Shown: piece by piece, positions 1-7,650 of the stretch
How the letters are laid out: the number at the start of each line of letters is the position of its first letter
Position numbering within the stretch: the stretch's first letter is position 1
Assembly (NCBI RefSeq): GCF_900770955.1
Contig: NZ_CAAGLX010000004.1
Span: 1-46,342 of the forward strand
Length of the DNA: 46,342 nt
Reading direction: 5' to 3'
Source: an uncultured Phascolarctobacterium sp.
GTDB lineage: Bacteria; Bacillota; Negativicutes; Acidaminococcales; Acidaminococcaceae
Program-made: the position numbers and the translations under genes
The notes under the pieces: model-generated
Seen by the model: the letters and a program-made list of their open reading frames with translations, nothing else
Database searches by the model: none
Told to the model about the DNA's origin: nothing

Positions 1-93
1 ACAAACGGCGACGATTTGTAATCGATTCCCCACCGTCAGCCTTGCACTGGCGGTATTATTTTTCTTCAGCACTTCCATACACATCGACAGCAT
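1..93 (-). CDS. possible 5' end of a gene running off the window
   Basis: From an ATG at 93 the minus strand stays open for 31 codons to the window edge, with in-frame ATGs also at 84 and 78. The peptide begins MLSMCMEVLKKNNTASARL. The sequence before the ATG (taagagcgga) is only a weak ribosome binding site. I do not recognise the family. The plus strand is also open across this stretch, so coding is not certain. Confidence 0.25.
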   Translation of the reverse strand, partial: MLSMCMEVLKKNNTASARLTVGNRLQIVAVC

Positions 94-234
94 TCCGCTC
101 TTAGTTTTTAACAGACTTATTTTAAAAATATATCAATCTACACGTTTTGAATTGCGAAAAAATGTTTACATATTACAATGCCATTATAACTCGTGTATTG
201 CGTCGTGTCAAATATTAGAATTAGTGTATTATGA

Positions 235-405
235 ATGTGCATTTGGTATCCTGTAAGGTGTAGTAGTGTTTATGAGGTTTATTTTGTAGATAGATATGAG
301 CCCTTTGAAGTTAAGCGGTATACAAACGAGGATGATGCAAGTAGGGATTTTTGACAAGAATATATGGAGATTTCGATGGAATGTATGATTTTCCCAAGAA
401 TTTAA
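235..405 (+). pseudogene. degenerate small ORF with an in-frame TGA
   Basis: One plus-strand frame reads like real protein: it starts at ATG 235 (MCIWYP), passes through VYEVYFVDRYEPFEVKRYTN and stops at a TGA at 352-354. The same frame then continues as QEYMEISMECMIFPRI to a TAA at 403-405. The residue mix (many acidic and aromatic residues) is more protein-like than the AT-rich surroundings predict. TGA could be a mutated TGG. There is no clear ribosome binding site and no family I recognise. It could be a gene remnant or chance. Confidence 0.3.
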
Positions 406-550
406 TATTTTTACGCTATTCAAGAACTTACATTTTGTGAGTGTTTTTTCTCAATCCTCACTATTTTTTCCCATAAAAAGGATTTTAGCTTCGTTTTGTA
501 GAATTATAAAATATAACTGAAAATACTATTTGCAGAATGGAGGCTTTGCG

Positions 551-2158
551 ATGAAAATAACTTTTTTAGGTGCAACGCGCACTGTTACCGGTTCCTGCTA
601 TCTGCTGGAGGTCGGCGGACACAAGTTTTTGGTAGACTGCGGTATGTTTCAGGGCTCTAAGCTGATTAAGGCGCTGAACGAAAAGGATTTTTTGTTTCAT
701 CCGGGAGAGATTGAGGCTGTTGTATTGACGCACGCCCATGTTGACCACAGCGGACTTTTGCCGAAGCTGGTTAAGGAAGGCTTCCGCGGCCCCATCTATT
801 GCACTAAATCGACAGAGGAGCTGTGCTCGATTTTGCTGCCGGACAGCGCGCACATTCAGGAGGGCGAGGCAGAATACGCCAACCGCAAGGGCATGCGTGC
901 CGGCAAAAAGATTGTCGAGCCGTTGTTTACCGTTGATGATGCTGCCAGAGCCTTGCATTTGTTCAAGTTGCGCAGCTTTGGCGAAGCGTTTAATGTTGTT
1001 CCCGGTGTTACCGTTACCTTTAGGGTTGCAGGACACATTTTGGGCTCTGCGTTTGTAGAAATGCATGTTACCGATGGCGGTGAAAAAACGCGTCTGATTT
1101 TTACAGGCGATATAGGCCAGCCCAATCAGCCGATTATCGAAGATCCGGCGGTAGTGGGCGGTGCTGATTTTATTATTACGGAATCCACCTACGGCAACCG
1201 CATCCACGAAGCCTACGATAAAGAGGGCGAGCTTGCGAATATCATCAATGATACCGTCGAGCGTGGCGGTAACGTTATTATTCCTGCGTTTGCTGTCGGG
1301 CGTACACAGGTGCTGCTGTACTATTTCCAAAAGCTGCAGGCAGAAGGTAAAATCCCGGAGATTCCCATTTACGTTGATAGTCCTATGGCCAACAGAGCTA
1401 CGCAGATTACTATGACGAATCCCGAGGAATACGATGAGGAAGCGCGGGCCCTTTACGCAATGCAGGGACGCAGGCTGGTGGCTATGCATAATCTGCGCTT
1501 TACAGCTACGGTACAGGAATCGATGGCGATTAATGAAATTCCAGGCAGCAAGATTGTTATTTCGGCCAGCGGCATGGCAGATGCCGGACGTATTCTGCAT
1601 CACCTTAAGCATAATCTGTGGCGTGAGGACAGCAGTGTAGTATTTGCCGGCTATCAGGCAGAGGGCACTATCGGACGCAGACTGATAGAAGGCGTTAAGC
1701 GCATCAAGATTATGGGCGAGGATATCAGAGTCAACGCCAAAATCTATAATATGAAGGGTTTTTCTGCTCATGCGGATAAGCAGCAGCTTTTAGCCTGGTA
1801 CAGCAGCATGAAGGAGGTTCCTAAGGCCTTTTTCGTTACGCATGGCGAGCTTGATGCAGCCATGGAGCTGGCAGATTCTTTGGGACGCAATTTGGGCACG
1901 GCAACCTACATCCCGCACTTTGGTGACTGCGCCGAAATCCATGGTACCGAGTGGCAGATGCATGAATCCGAAATGGTTCAGGTTGAGCCTGCTGCTATCG
2001 ACTTGCGTGCTTATATGCGTGGCATGGAACGCGATTATCTGCTGCAGCGCAGCAAAATCGAGCAGATTGTGGCGCGTAACCCGGATAAGGCGGTTATGGT
2101 ACGCAAGAAGCTGGAAAAGCTGCATAAGTATATGGATGATATTCTGAAGGATTTGTGA
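551..2158 (+). CDS. beta-CASP metallo-beta-lactamase-fold ribonuclease-like protein
   Basis: The protein has 535 residues. Its N-terminal metallo-beta-lactamase fold carries the zinc motif H61-x-H63-x-D65-H66, then H162 (AGHILGSA) and D187 (FTGDIG). The beta-CASP cap follows, starting near ESTYGN (211-216), with IPAFAVGRTQ, a SASGMADAGRILHHL segment and a late GFSAHAD motif. This is the architecture of bacterial CPSF-like RNA nucleases ('RNA specificity domain' proteins), which cut or trim RNA in the cytoplasm; the physiological substrate is not predictable. I chose ATG 551 because GGAGG lies about 8 bases upstream. An in-frame ATG at 530 has no such site. The gene is monocistronic and ends at a shared terminator. 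Confidence 0.88.
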   Translation: MKITFLGATRTVTGSCYLLEVGGHKFLVDCGMFQGSKLIKALNEKDFLFHPGEIEAVVLTHAHVDHSGLLPKLVKEGFRGPIYCTKSTEELCSILLPDSAHIQEGEAEYANRKGMRAGKKIVEPLFTVDDAARALHLFKLRSFGEAFNVVPGVTVTFRVAGHILGSAFVEMHVTDGGEKTRLIFTGDIGQPNQPIIEDPAVVGGADFIITESTYGNRIHEAYDKEGELANIINDTVERGGNVIIPAFAVGRTQVLLYYFQKLQAEGKIPEIPIYVDSPMANRATQITMTNPEEYDEEARALYAMQGRRLVAMHNLRFTATVQESMAINEIPGSKIVISASGMADAGRILHHLKHNLWREDSSVVFAGYQAEGTIGRRLIEGVKRIKIMGEDIRVNAKIYNMKGFSAHADKQQLLAWYSSMKEVPKAFFVTHGELDAAMELADSLGRNLGTATYIPHFGDCAEIHGTEWQMHESEMVQVEPAAIDLRAYMRGMERDYLLQRSKIEQIVARNPDKAVMVRKKLEKLHKYMDDILKDL

Positions 2159-2196
2159 GCCTGAAAATGCTTGATATATATATATTGCGTAAATAA

Positions 2197-2236
2197 AAAA
2201 TGCACCATTCCTTGACAGTAGGGAATGGTGCATTTT
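2197..2236. terminator. bidirectional rho-independent terminator
   Basis: The 11-bp perfect stem TGCACCATTCC / GGAATGGTGCA (2201-2211 and 2222-2232) is flanked by A-runs on the left and T-runs on the right. It can therefore stop the beta-CASP gene from the left and the aldolase gene from the right. Confidence 0.92.
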
Positions 2237-2255
2237 AGTTTTAAATCGTTATAGC

Positions 2256-3185
2256 TTACAGTCTGTTGCTGCTGTTGAGTACGTCACGCATTTTGTGAGC
2301 TACCATGTCTTGGATAGCCTGACGTGCGGGTTTCAGGTATTGGCGAGGATCGAAGTCGCCAGGGTTTTCTACCAGGTGCTTACGGATGGAAGCGGTCATT
2401 GCCAGGCGCAGGTCGGTGTCGATGTTGATTTTGCAAACACCGAATTTGCCTGCTTGCAGCAGCATGTCTTCAGGTACGCCCTGAGCGCCGTCCAGCTTGC
2501 CGCCGTACTTGTTGCATTCTTCAACAAAGGACGGAATAACGGTGGAAGCACCGTGCAGAACCAGCGGATAACCAGGCAGCAAGTTGGTGATTTTTTCCAG
2601 ACGTGCGAAGTCCAGTTCCGGTTTGCCTTTGAATTTGTAAGCGCCATGGCTGGTGCCGATAGCGATAGCCAGGCTGTCGCAGCCGGTGCGTTCAACGAAT
2701 TCTACAGCCTGATCGGGATCGGTGTAGGTAGCGTCCTTGGTGTTAACATTAACAGCGTCTTCAACGCCTGCCAGTCGGCCAAGCTCTGCCTCAACTACAA
2801 CGCCTCTTTCGTGTGCATATTCAACAACACGACGAGTCATTTCGATATTTTCTTCAAAAGGATGCTTGCTGCCGTCAATCATAACGGAGGTGAAGCCGCC
2901 GTCGACGCAGGCTTTGCAGATGTCAAAATCTTCGCCGTGGTCCAGATGCAGGCAGATAGGCAGACCGGTGTCTTCGATTGCTGCTTCAACCAGCTTCATC
3001 AGGTAGATGTGGTTAGCGTATTTGCGGGCGCCGGCACTTACCTGCAGAATCAGCGGGGATTTTTCCTGTTGTGCTGCAGCAACGATACCTTGGATGATTT
3101 CCATGTTGTTGACGTTGAAGGCACCAACAGCATAGTGACCTTCGTAAGCTTTTTTGAACATTTCAGTAGATGTAACTAAGGGCAT
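2256..3185 (-). CDS. fba: class II fructose-bisphosphate aldolase
   Basis: This 309-residue zinc aldolase reversibly splits fructose 1,6-bisphosphate into dihydroxyacetone phosphate and glyceraldehyde 3-phosphate in the cytoplasm. Visible class II motifs are CLHLDHGE, with catalytic D82 and zinc ligand H83, then VVEAELGRLAGVED, GTSHGAYKF, LVLHGAST and the phosphate-binding KINIDTDLR near residue 250. Length is normal for the Bacillus-type class IIA enzymes. ATG 3185 has AGGAGGAAT just upstream. It lies 85 bp downstream of the rluA-type gene on the same strand and ends at the bidirectional terminator. Confidence 0.95.
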   Translation of the reverse strand: MPLVTSTEMFKKAYEGHYAVGAFNVNNMEIIQGIVAAAQQEKSPLILQVSAGARKYANHIYLMKLVEAAIEDTGLPICLHLDHGEDFDICKACVDGGFTSVMIDGSKHPFEENIEMTRRVVEYAHERGVVVEAELGRLAGVEDAVNVNTKDATYTDPDQAVEFVERTGCDSLAIAIGTSHGAYKFKGKPELDFARLEKITNLLPGYPLVLHGASTVIPSFVEECNKYGGKLDGAQGVPEDMLLQAGKFGVCKINIDTDLRLAMTASIRKHLVENPGDFDPRQYLKPARQAIQDMVAHKMRDVLNSSNRL

Positions 3186-3270
3186 TTGTCTATTCCTCCT
3201 TATTCAGGGTAGCCTTACAGCTACTCTGTCTTTACATTAGTATACACTAATTATATCATGGTCTGCTTAT

Positions 3271-3924
3271 TTAGTACAGAAGTTTCTGTAAATCCTCCGG
3301 CAAAGCGCGGGTAACTTCTAAAAATACATCACTTACCGGATGCTTAAAGACCAGACGATAGGCATGCAGCGCATGGCGTGCCTGAGGGCCGGGAGTTCCG
3401 TAAAGATTGTCGTTTACGAGCGGATGGCCGATGGAAGCAAGGTGTACGCGTATCTGGTGCGTGCGTCCGGTAAAAAGACGAACCTTGAGCAGCGTGCAGC
3501 TGCTGTAGGCTGCTAAAACCTCATAGGCTGTTTTAGCGTATTTGCCGCGCGTGTAATCAACACAGCGTTCGATGATACTGCCGTCCTTGCGGGCAATAGG
3601 TACTTCGATAATACCTTTGCTGTGTTCAAAGCGTCCGCAGGCCAGTGCCAGATATTCCTTTTCAACCTGCTGCTGACTAAGCCAGTGCTGAACAACAGGC
3701 TCCTTGGCAAAAATAACGAGGCCGGAGGTGTTGCGGTCCAGACGCGATACGGGATGTATACCGGCATTAATGCCGTTGGCTTCATAATATGCTTTTACGT
3801 AATCGTAGAGCGTAGTGCCGCGCTCGCTGACGGTGGGGTGTACCAGCATGCCTGCAGGCTTATCGATAATCAGCAGAAAATCGTCCTCGTAGGCAACCAT
3901 GGATGGCGACAGGATAGCAGCCAT
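3271..3924 (-). CDS. RluA-family pseudouridine synthase
   Basis: This 217-residue protein isomerises specific uridines in rRNA or tRNA to pseudouridine. It has the family start DDFLLIIDKPAGMLVHPT (14-31) and the catalytic HPVSRLDRNTSG motif with Asp63, then FTGRTHQIRVHLASIGHPLVND. It lacks the N-terminal S4 RNA-binding domain of longer RluD-type enzymes, so the target site cannot be named. Its ATG shares one base with the stop of the upstream DUF896 gene (TGATG), which suggests translational coupling. Confidence 0.9.
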   Translation of the reverse strand: MAAILSPSMVAYEDDFLLIIDKPAGMLVHPTVSERGTTLYDYVKAYYEANGINAGIHPVSRLDRNTSGLVIFAKEPVVQHWLSQQQVEKEYLALACGRFEHSKGIIEVPIARKDGSIIERCVDYTRGKYAKTAYEVLAAYSSCTLLKVRLFTGRTHQIRVHLASIGHPLVNDNLYGTPGPQARHALHAYRLVFKHPVSDVFLEVTRALPEDLQKLLY

Positions 3925-4121
3925 CAGTGCAGCTGTTTTTTATCCGGCAGCTCGTCGACTACTTCGATGTTATCGAGCTGTGCCTTCAGCTGGCTGCGGA
4001 TGTTTGCCAGATATTCCTTGTACAGCTCCTTTTGCTCTGCAAGCTCCTCCGGGGTCAGGCCGGAAGTTTTCTTCTTTTTGGCTAATGCATTTATGCGGTT
4101 AATCATTGCATTGATTTCCAT
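3924..4121 (-). CDS. DUF896 (YnzC-type) small protein
   Basis: The 65-residue protein begins MEINAMINRINALAKKKKTS and continues with GLTPEELAEQKELYKEYLAN, the recognisable core of the DUF896/UPF0291 family. It is short, highly charged and predicted to be two helices. Its function is unknown; the Bacillus relative YnzC lies in an SOS-linked operon. A good ribosome binding site (AAGGAG) precedes ATG 4121, and a promoter lies at 4161-4189. The downstream synthase gene overlaps by one base. Confidence 0.88.
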   Translation of the reverse strand: MEINAMINRINALAKKKKTSGLTPEELAEQKELYKEYLANIRSQLKAQLDNIEVVDELPDKKQLH

Positions 4122-4160
4122 AATATTTCTACTCCTTTGTTATAACAAGCTTATTATTTT

Positions 4161-4189
4161 ATTATACTATTATGAGCGCTTCTTAGCAA
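4161..4189 (-). promoter_or_regulatory. promoter of the DUF896 operon
   Basis: Read on the minus strand, TTGCTA (4189-4184), a 17-base spacer and a perfect TATAAT (4166-4161) form a sigma-A-type promoter about 40 bases upstream of ATG 4121. It is back to back with the promoter at 4196-4224. Confidence 0.7.
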
Positions 4190-4195
4190 CTTTCA

Positions 4196-4224
4196 TTGAC
4201 TACACTTCTGATTTGTGCTATTAT
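4196..4224 (+). promoter_or_regulatory. promoter of the binding-protein/ABC importer operon
   Basis: TTGACT (4196-4201), a 17-base spacer and TATTAT (4219-4224), with TG one base before the -10 (extended -10). The leader to ATG 4320 is only about 90 bases, too short for a cobalamin riboswitch. It contains a small hairpin: ATTGCC at 4268-4273 pairs with GGCAAT at 4289-4294. Confidence 0.72.
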
Positions 4225-4319
4225 GAGGGCGATATTATTAAGCTTTTTTTATCAGAGAGTTATATATATTGCCAAAGTTTGGGACTTGGGCAATGTAAGA
4301 TGAGTATGAGGTGATTAAC

Positions 4320-5270
4320 ATGTTCTTGAAAAAAATTGCTTGTGGTCTATTATGTGCGGCTATGCTGCTTGCTGCCGGTTGCGGCGGTGTAGGAACGCAG
4401 ACTGGCGGTGACAAGGCTTATCTGCAGCTTACCGATGCTGCGGGCAGACAGGTTTCGCTTGCCAAAAAGCCTGAAAGAGTTGTAAGCCTCAGCCCTTCAT
4501 ATTTGAGTATGATTGAGGCTGTCGGCGGCACCGTAGTCGGTCGCGCCAGCTCCAAGGTAGGTAAGATTCCCGAATCTATGAAGTCTGTGCCGGAGGTAGG
4601 CATGGTCTACAATATTAATATGGAAGCGCTTGTCGGCCTGAAGCCTGATCTGGTTCTGGCCAGCAAAAATCAGCATGATAAATTTATCCCGATGCTGCAA
4701 TCCAACAAAATCAACGTAGTGGAGTTTGATACCCAAACCTTTGAGGATGTAAAGGGCACCATCAAAACCTTGGGCGATATTTATGGTACGCAGGATAAGG
4801 CCCAAAAGGAAAATGAGCTGTTGGATAAACAGGTTGCCGCCGTTACTAGTAAACTTCCTAAGGAAAAGAAACGCATCGTTATTATGCATGCAACAGCCAG
4901 CGCCGTTACGGTAGAAGGCTCGCACAGCATTGCCGGCTGTGTAAGCGACATCCTGGGCTTTGAAAACGTTGCTGCTGCAGCGCTCAAGGGAAAATCCAAT
5001 AAAACTCCTTACAGCATGGAAACACTGGTAGAGCAGAACCCGGAAATTATCTTTATTACCTCTATGGGCAAGCCTGAGGAAATTGAAAACCGTCTGCGCA
5101 CCGACTTTAAAAATAACCCCGCATGGAACAGTCTGCCGGCTGTAAAAGCAGGCAGAGTATATGTGCTGCCGGAAAAACTGTTTTTGATTAACCCCGGCCT
5201 GCGCTATCCTGAGGCTGTAAAGTTTATGGCACAGCAGGTTTATCCGGAGGTCTTTACTAATGGAAAATAA
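4320..5270 (+). CDS. periplasmic binding lipoprotein of a BtuF/FecB-type importer
   Basis: This is a 316-residue solute-binding lipoprotein. The signal peptide MFLKKIACGLLCAAMLLAAGC has its lipobox Cys at residue 21. The TroA/BtuF-like fold follows: a typical start (LTDAAGRQVSLAKKPERVVS), then NMEALVGLKPDLVLA and a C-terminal lobe ending in WNSLPAVKAGRVYVLPEKL. It captures cobalamin or an iron chelate and delivers it to the permease encoded next. ATG 4320 is preferred because GAGGTG lies 6 bases upstream; a GTG at 4311 overlaps that site. The gene overlaps the permease gene by 11 bases. A cobalamin role is inferred from the riboswitch downstream; iron-siderophore is the alternative. Confidence 0.85.
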   Translation: MFLKKIACGLLCAAMLLAAGCGGVGTQTGGDKAYLQLTDAAGRQVSLAKKPERVVSLSPSYLSMIEAVGGTVVGRASSKVGKIPESMKSVPEVGMVYNINMEALVGLKPDLVLASKNQHDKFIPMLQSNKINVVEFDTQTFEDVKGTIKTLGDIYGTQDKAQKENELLDKQVAAVTSKLPKEKKRIVIMHATASAVTVEGSHSIAGCVSDILGFENVAAAALKGKSNKTPYSMETLVEQNPEIIFITSMGKPEEIENRLRTDFKNNPAWNSLPAVKAGRVYVLPEKLFLINPGLRYPEAVKFMAQQVYPEVFTNGK

Positions 5271-6282
5271 GCAGTCTGCAGAGCAGACGGAGCATTTTGG
5301 TATCGGCCGTACTAAATGGCGTATTACTATTCTAGTGATATTTTTGTTCTTGGCAGTATTGGGCAGCTTTTTGAGCTTAACAAAAGGCTCCAGCATTATC
5401 AGCATCAAGGAGATTACCGATATTCTGCTTAATCCCGGTGATGATCCGCGCAGTCAGATTATCTGGAACATCCGTATGCCGCGTACCATCGTCGGTGCCT
5501 TGGTCGGCATCAACCTGTCGCTTTCCGGTGCGATTCTGCAGGCGATTATGCGTAATCCGCTGGCAGACCCGCATATTATCGGCATCAGCTCCGGCGCAGG
5601 ACTGGCAGGTGTTGTGATTATGATTTTATTCCCGGCGATGGAATATCTGATTACGCCTGTTGCCTTCATCGGTGCGATGCTGGCTGCTGTCTGCATTTAT
5701 ATTTTAGCGTGGAAAAACGGCATCAAGCCGGTGCGTATTATTTTGGCCGGTGTTGCGGTATCTGCCTTTTTGGGTGCAGGCATCAGCGGCCTGATGATTT
5801 TTTACAGTGACAGAGTGCATGGCGCTTTAATGTGGATGGTAGGCGGTCTTGCCGCACGCAGCTGGCCGCATGTAAATATTATTTTGCCGTATGCTGTTAT
5901 CGGCCTGATTCTGGCGCTTGCCAGTGCCGCTTATCTGAATATCCTGCAGCTGGGTGATGAGATGGCGCGCGGTCTTGGCGTCAATGTTGAGGTAACGCGC
6001 ATTATCCTTACGGCTATTGCAGCCTTGCTCGCAGCCAGCGCTGTCAGCGTTGTCGGCCTGCTGGGCTTTGTCGGCCTTGTGGTGCCGCATGCGGCGCGAC
6101 TGCTGATAGGCAGCGACTACCGCTTTCTGCTGCCTGCCTCCGCACTTTTGGGCATTGCCATTGTTACGCTCAGTGATACCTTTGCGCGTGTAATTTTTGC
6201 GCCGATTGAACTGCCTGTTGGTATTATTATGGCCTTTTTGGGCGCGCCCTTCTTCTTGTTCCTGTTAAGGAGGGAAATCTGA
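5260..6282 (+). CDS. FecCD/BtuC-family ABC transporter permease
   Basis: The 340-residue permease has about ten hydrophobic membrane segments. Family signatures include RMPRTIVGALVGINLSLSGA, LADPHIIGISSGAGLAG and the late GFVGLVVPHAARLLIGSDYR segment, where the cytoplasmic coupling helix contacts the ATPase. It would form the inner-membrane channel for vitamin B12 or an iron chelate, acting as a homodimer. The start overlaps the binding-protein gene; GGAGG lies 10 bases before ATG 5260. Its stop shares an A with the ATPase start. Confidence 0.92.
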   Translation: MENKQSAEQTEHFGIGRTKWRITILVIFLFLAVLGSFLSLTKGSSIISIKEITDILLNPGDDPRSQIIWNIRMPRTIVGALVGINLSLSGAILQAIMRNPLADPHIIGISSGAGLAGVVIMILFPAMEYLITPVAFIGAMLAAVCIYILAWKNGIKPVRIILAGVAVSAFLGAGISGLMIFYSDRVHGALMWMVGGLAARSWPHVNIILPYAVIGLILALASAAYLNILQLGDEMARGLGVNVEVTRIILTAIAALLAASAVSVVGLLGFVGLVVPHAARLLIGSDYRFLLPASALLGIAIVTLSDTFARVIFAPIELPVGIIMAFLGAPFFLFLLRREI

Positions 6283-7091
6283 TGACACAAAATAATGCAG
6301 CGCCCTTTAAAGCTGTTTTAGAGGCAACGCATATTGATATAGCAATTAACAAAAAAACAATCATCCATGATTTGTCGCTGGCGATACCCGAGGGTAAGAT
6401 TACCGCTATCATTGGCCCCAACGGTTGCGGAAAAAGTACAACGCTGAAGGCGATTGCCCGCATTCTGCCTTGTGCCAAGGGCAGCATCAGCTTCCTGGGC
6501 AAGGATATCCACAGCCTGTCGCACCGTGAATTTGCCCGCTGCCTGGCAATTTTGACGCAGTCACCGGTTGCGCCTACCGATTTGACGGTGCAGGATTTGG
6601 TTGAAATGGGACGCTTTCCGCATCGCAGCTTTTTAGGGCGCGGGGATAAGGAAGATGCACAGCATGTTGCCTGGGCACTGGAGCAGACCAATATGACGTC
6701 TATGAGCCACCGTCTTCTGCACACGCTGAGCGGCGGCGAGCGTCAACGCGCCTGGATAGCGATGGCGCTGGCACAAAGACCGCAGGTGCTGCTGCTCGAT
6801 GAGCCCACGACATATCTTGATATTTGTCACCAGCTGGAGGTTATGCAGCTGCTTGATAAGCTCAACAAAGAGCTGGGACTTACTGTAGTAATGGTTATCC
6901 ATGATTTGAACCATGCTATTCAATACGCCGATTACGTTGCCGTTATCAAGGCAGGACGCCTGGTAGTCAGCGGTGAGCCGAAGGAAATTGTTACGTCCAA
7001 GCTGCTGGCGGATGTGTTCCGCGTGCAGGCGGATGAGTTTGCGTGCAGTAATGGGCTGCCTGCCCTCGTTCCTATTACAGTCTGTCGCTAA
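6282..7091 (+). CDS. BtuD/FecE-type ABC transporter ATPase
   Basis: This 269-residue ATPase energises the permease encoded before it. Walker A is GPNGCGKST (45-53), the ABC signature LSGGERQRAW starts at 149, Walker B is VLLLDEPTTYLD with D173-E174, and the switch His is in VIHDLNHA. Its ATG overlaps the permease stop (TGATG), with AAGGAGGG upstream. It is the last gene of the importer operon and is followed by a strong terminator. Confidence 0.94.
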   Translation: MTQNNAAPFKAVLEATHIDIAINKKTIIHDLSLAIPEGKITAIIGPNGCGKSTTLKAIARILPCAKGSISFLGKDIHSLSHREFARCLAILTQSPVAPTDLTVQDLVEMGRFPHRSFLGRGDKEDAQHVAWALEQTNMTSMSHRLLHTLSGGERQRAWIAMALAQRPQVLLLDEPTTYLDICHQLEVMQLLDKLNKELGLTVVMVIHDLNHAIQYADYVAVIKAGRLVVSGEPKEIVTSKLLADVFRVQADEFACSNGLPALVPITVCR

Positions 7092-7125
7092 ATCATTGTC
7101 TGCGTCATGGCGCATATTCAACAAC

Positions 7126-7164
7126 AAACTCCCGAAAGCATCGTGCTTGCGGGAGTTTATTATT
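7126..7164 (+). terminator. terminator of the ABC importer operon
   Basis: AAACTCCCG (7126-7134) pairs with CGGGAGTTT (7150-7158), extended by AAGCA/TGCTT around a tight loop and followed by a T-rich stretch. Confidence 0.88.
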
Positions 7165-7299
7165 TCTGCAGTATGGATACGGAAAAATTTTCATATCTTT
7201 CTTGCCAAAATTTTTGATTGATGATATACTAATTATAATATAAATAGTAGAGATTACTATTACACAGCTTTCGCCAGATAAAGAAAGCAAGACAATAAA

Positions 7300-7480
7300 A
7301 ACTTAATATGCTTTGAGCAGAAGGAAAACCAGTGTGAATCTGGTACTGTACCGCAACTGTAATGTGAGTCCGGCAGCGTATATCCTCACAAGATGCTGTC
7401 TGGCAATGAACTTAGTCAGAGTGCCTATGCCCAAAAGCTTTTCCGCAAGCTTGCGATGTACAGGTGAAAGGAAGGATGGT
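7300..7480 (+). promoter_or_regulatory. cobalamin (adenosylcobalamin-type) riboswitch
   Basis: The conserved core is readable. GGAAAACCAGTGTGAATCTGG (7323-7343) is the small conserved hairpin. It is followed by TACTGTACCGCAACTGTAAT (the CCGCAACTGTA B12-box hallmark), AGTCCGG, a peripheral hairpin, and TTAGTCAGAGTGCCTATGCCC near 7412-7432, matching the second conserved block. A terminator hairpin lies about 50 bases further on and the next gene starts at 7651. This fits transcription attenuation, with the gene switched off when cobalamin is plentiful. Exact ends are uncertain by some 15 bases. Confidence 0.92.
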
Positions 7481-7530
7481 AAAACCATCTTTAGTATTTC
7501 AGTAGTGCTGCTTGCGTGAGCTAAATTATG

Positions 7531-7558
7531 ACTGCAGCGTTACCGCCGCAGTTTTTTT
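7531..7558 (+). terminator. riboswitch-controlled terminator
   Basis: ACTGCAGCG (7531-7539) can pair with CGCCGCAGT (7543-7551), with one internal A-C mismatch, and is followed by seven Ts. Its place between the cobalamin aptamer and the start codon makes it the likely expression platform. Confidence 0.85.
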
Positions 7559-7650
7559 ATGAAACAAGAATTTCAAGCTATTTGCCGGTAGCACATTTAA
7601 AGCAAGGTTTACGCTAAGAGCGTGCAGTATGTAGCAAAGAAGGGTGAGAA

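Noticed and set aside
229..423. 64-codon minus-strand open frame near the window start
   Set aside because: No ribosome binding site, low-complexity composition, and the opposite strand reads more like protein.
566..1771. 401-codon minus-strand open frame across the beta-CASP gene
   Set aside because: The plus strand has a full set of metallo-beta-lactamase and beta-CASP motifs; the antisense reading shows no domain.
7303..7519. Short open frames on both strands across the cobalamin riboswitch
   Set aside because: The sequence is explained by the conserved aptamer; none has a ribosome binding site.
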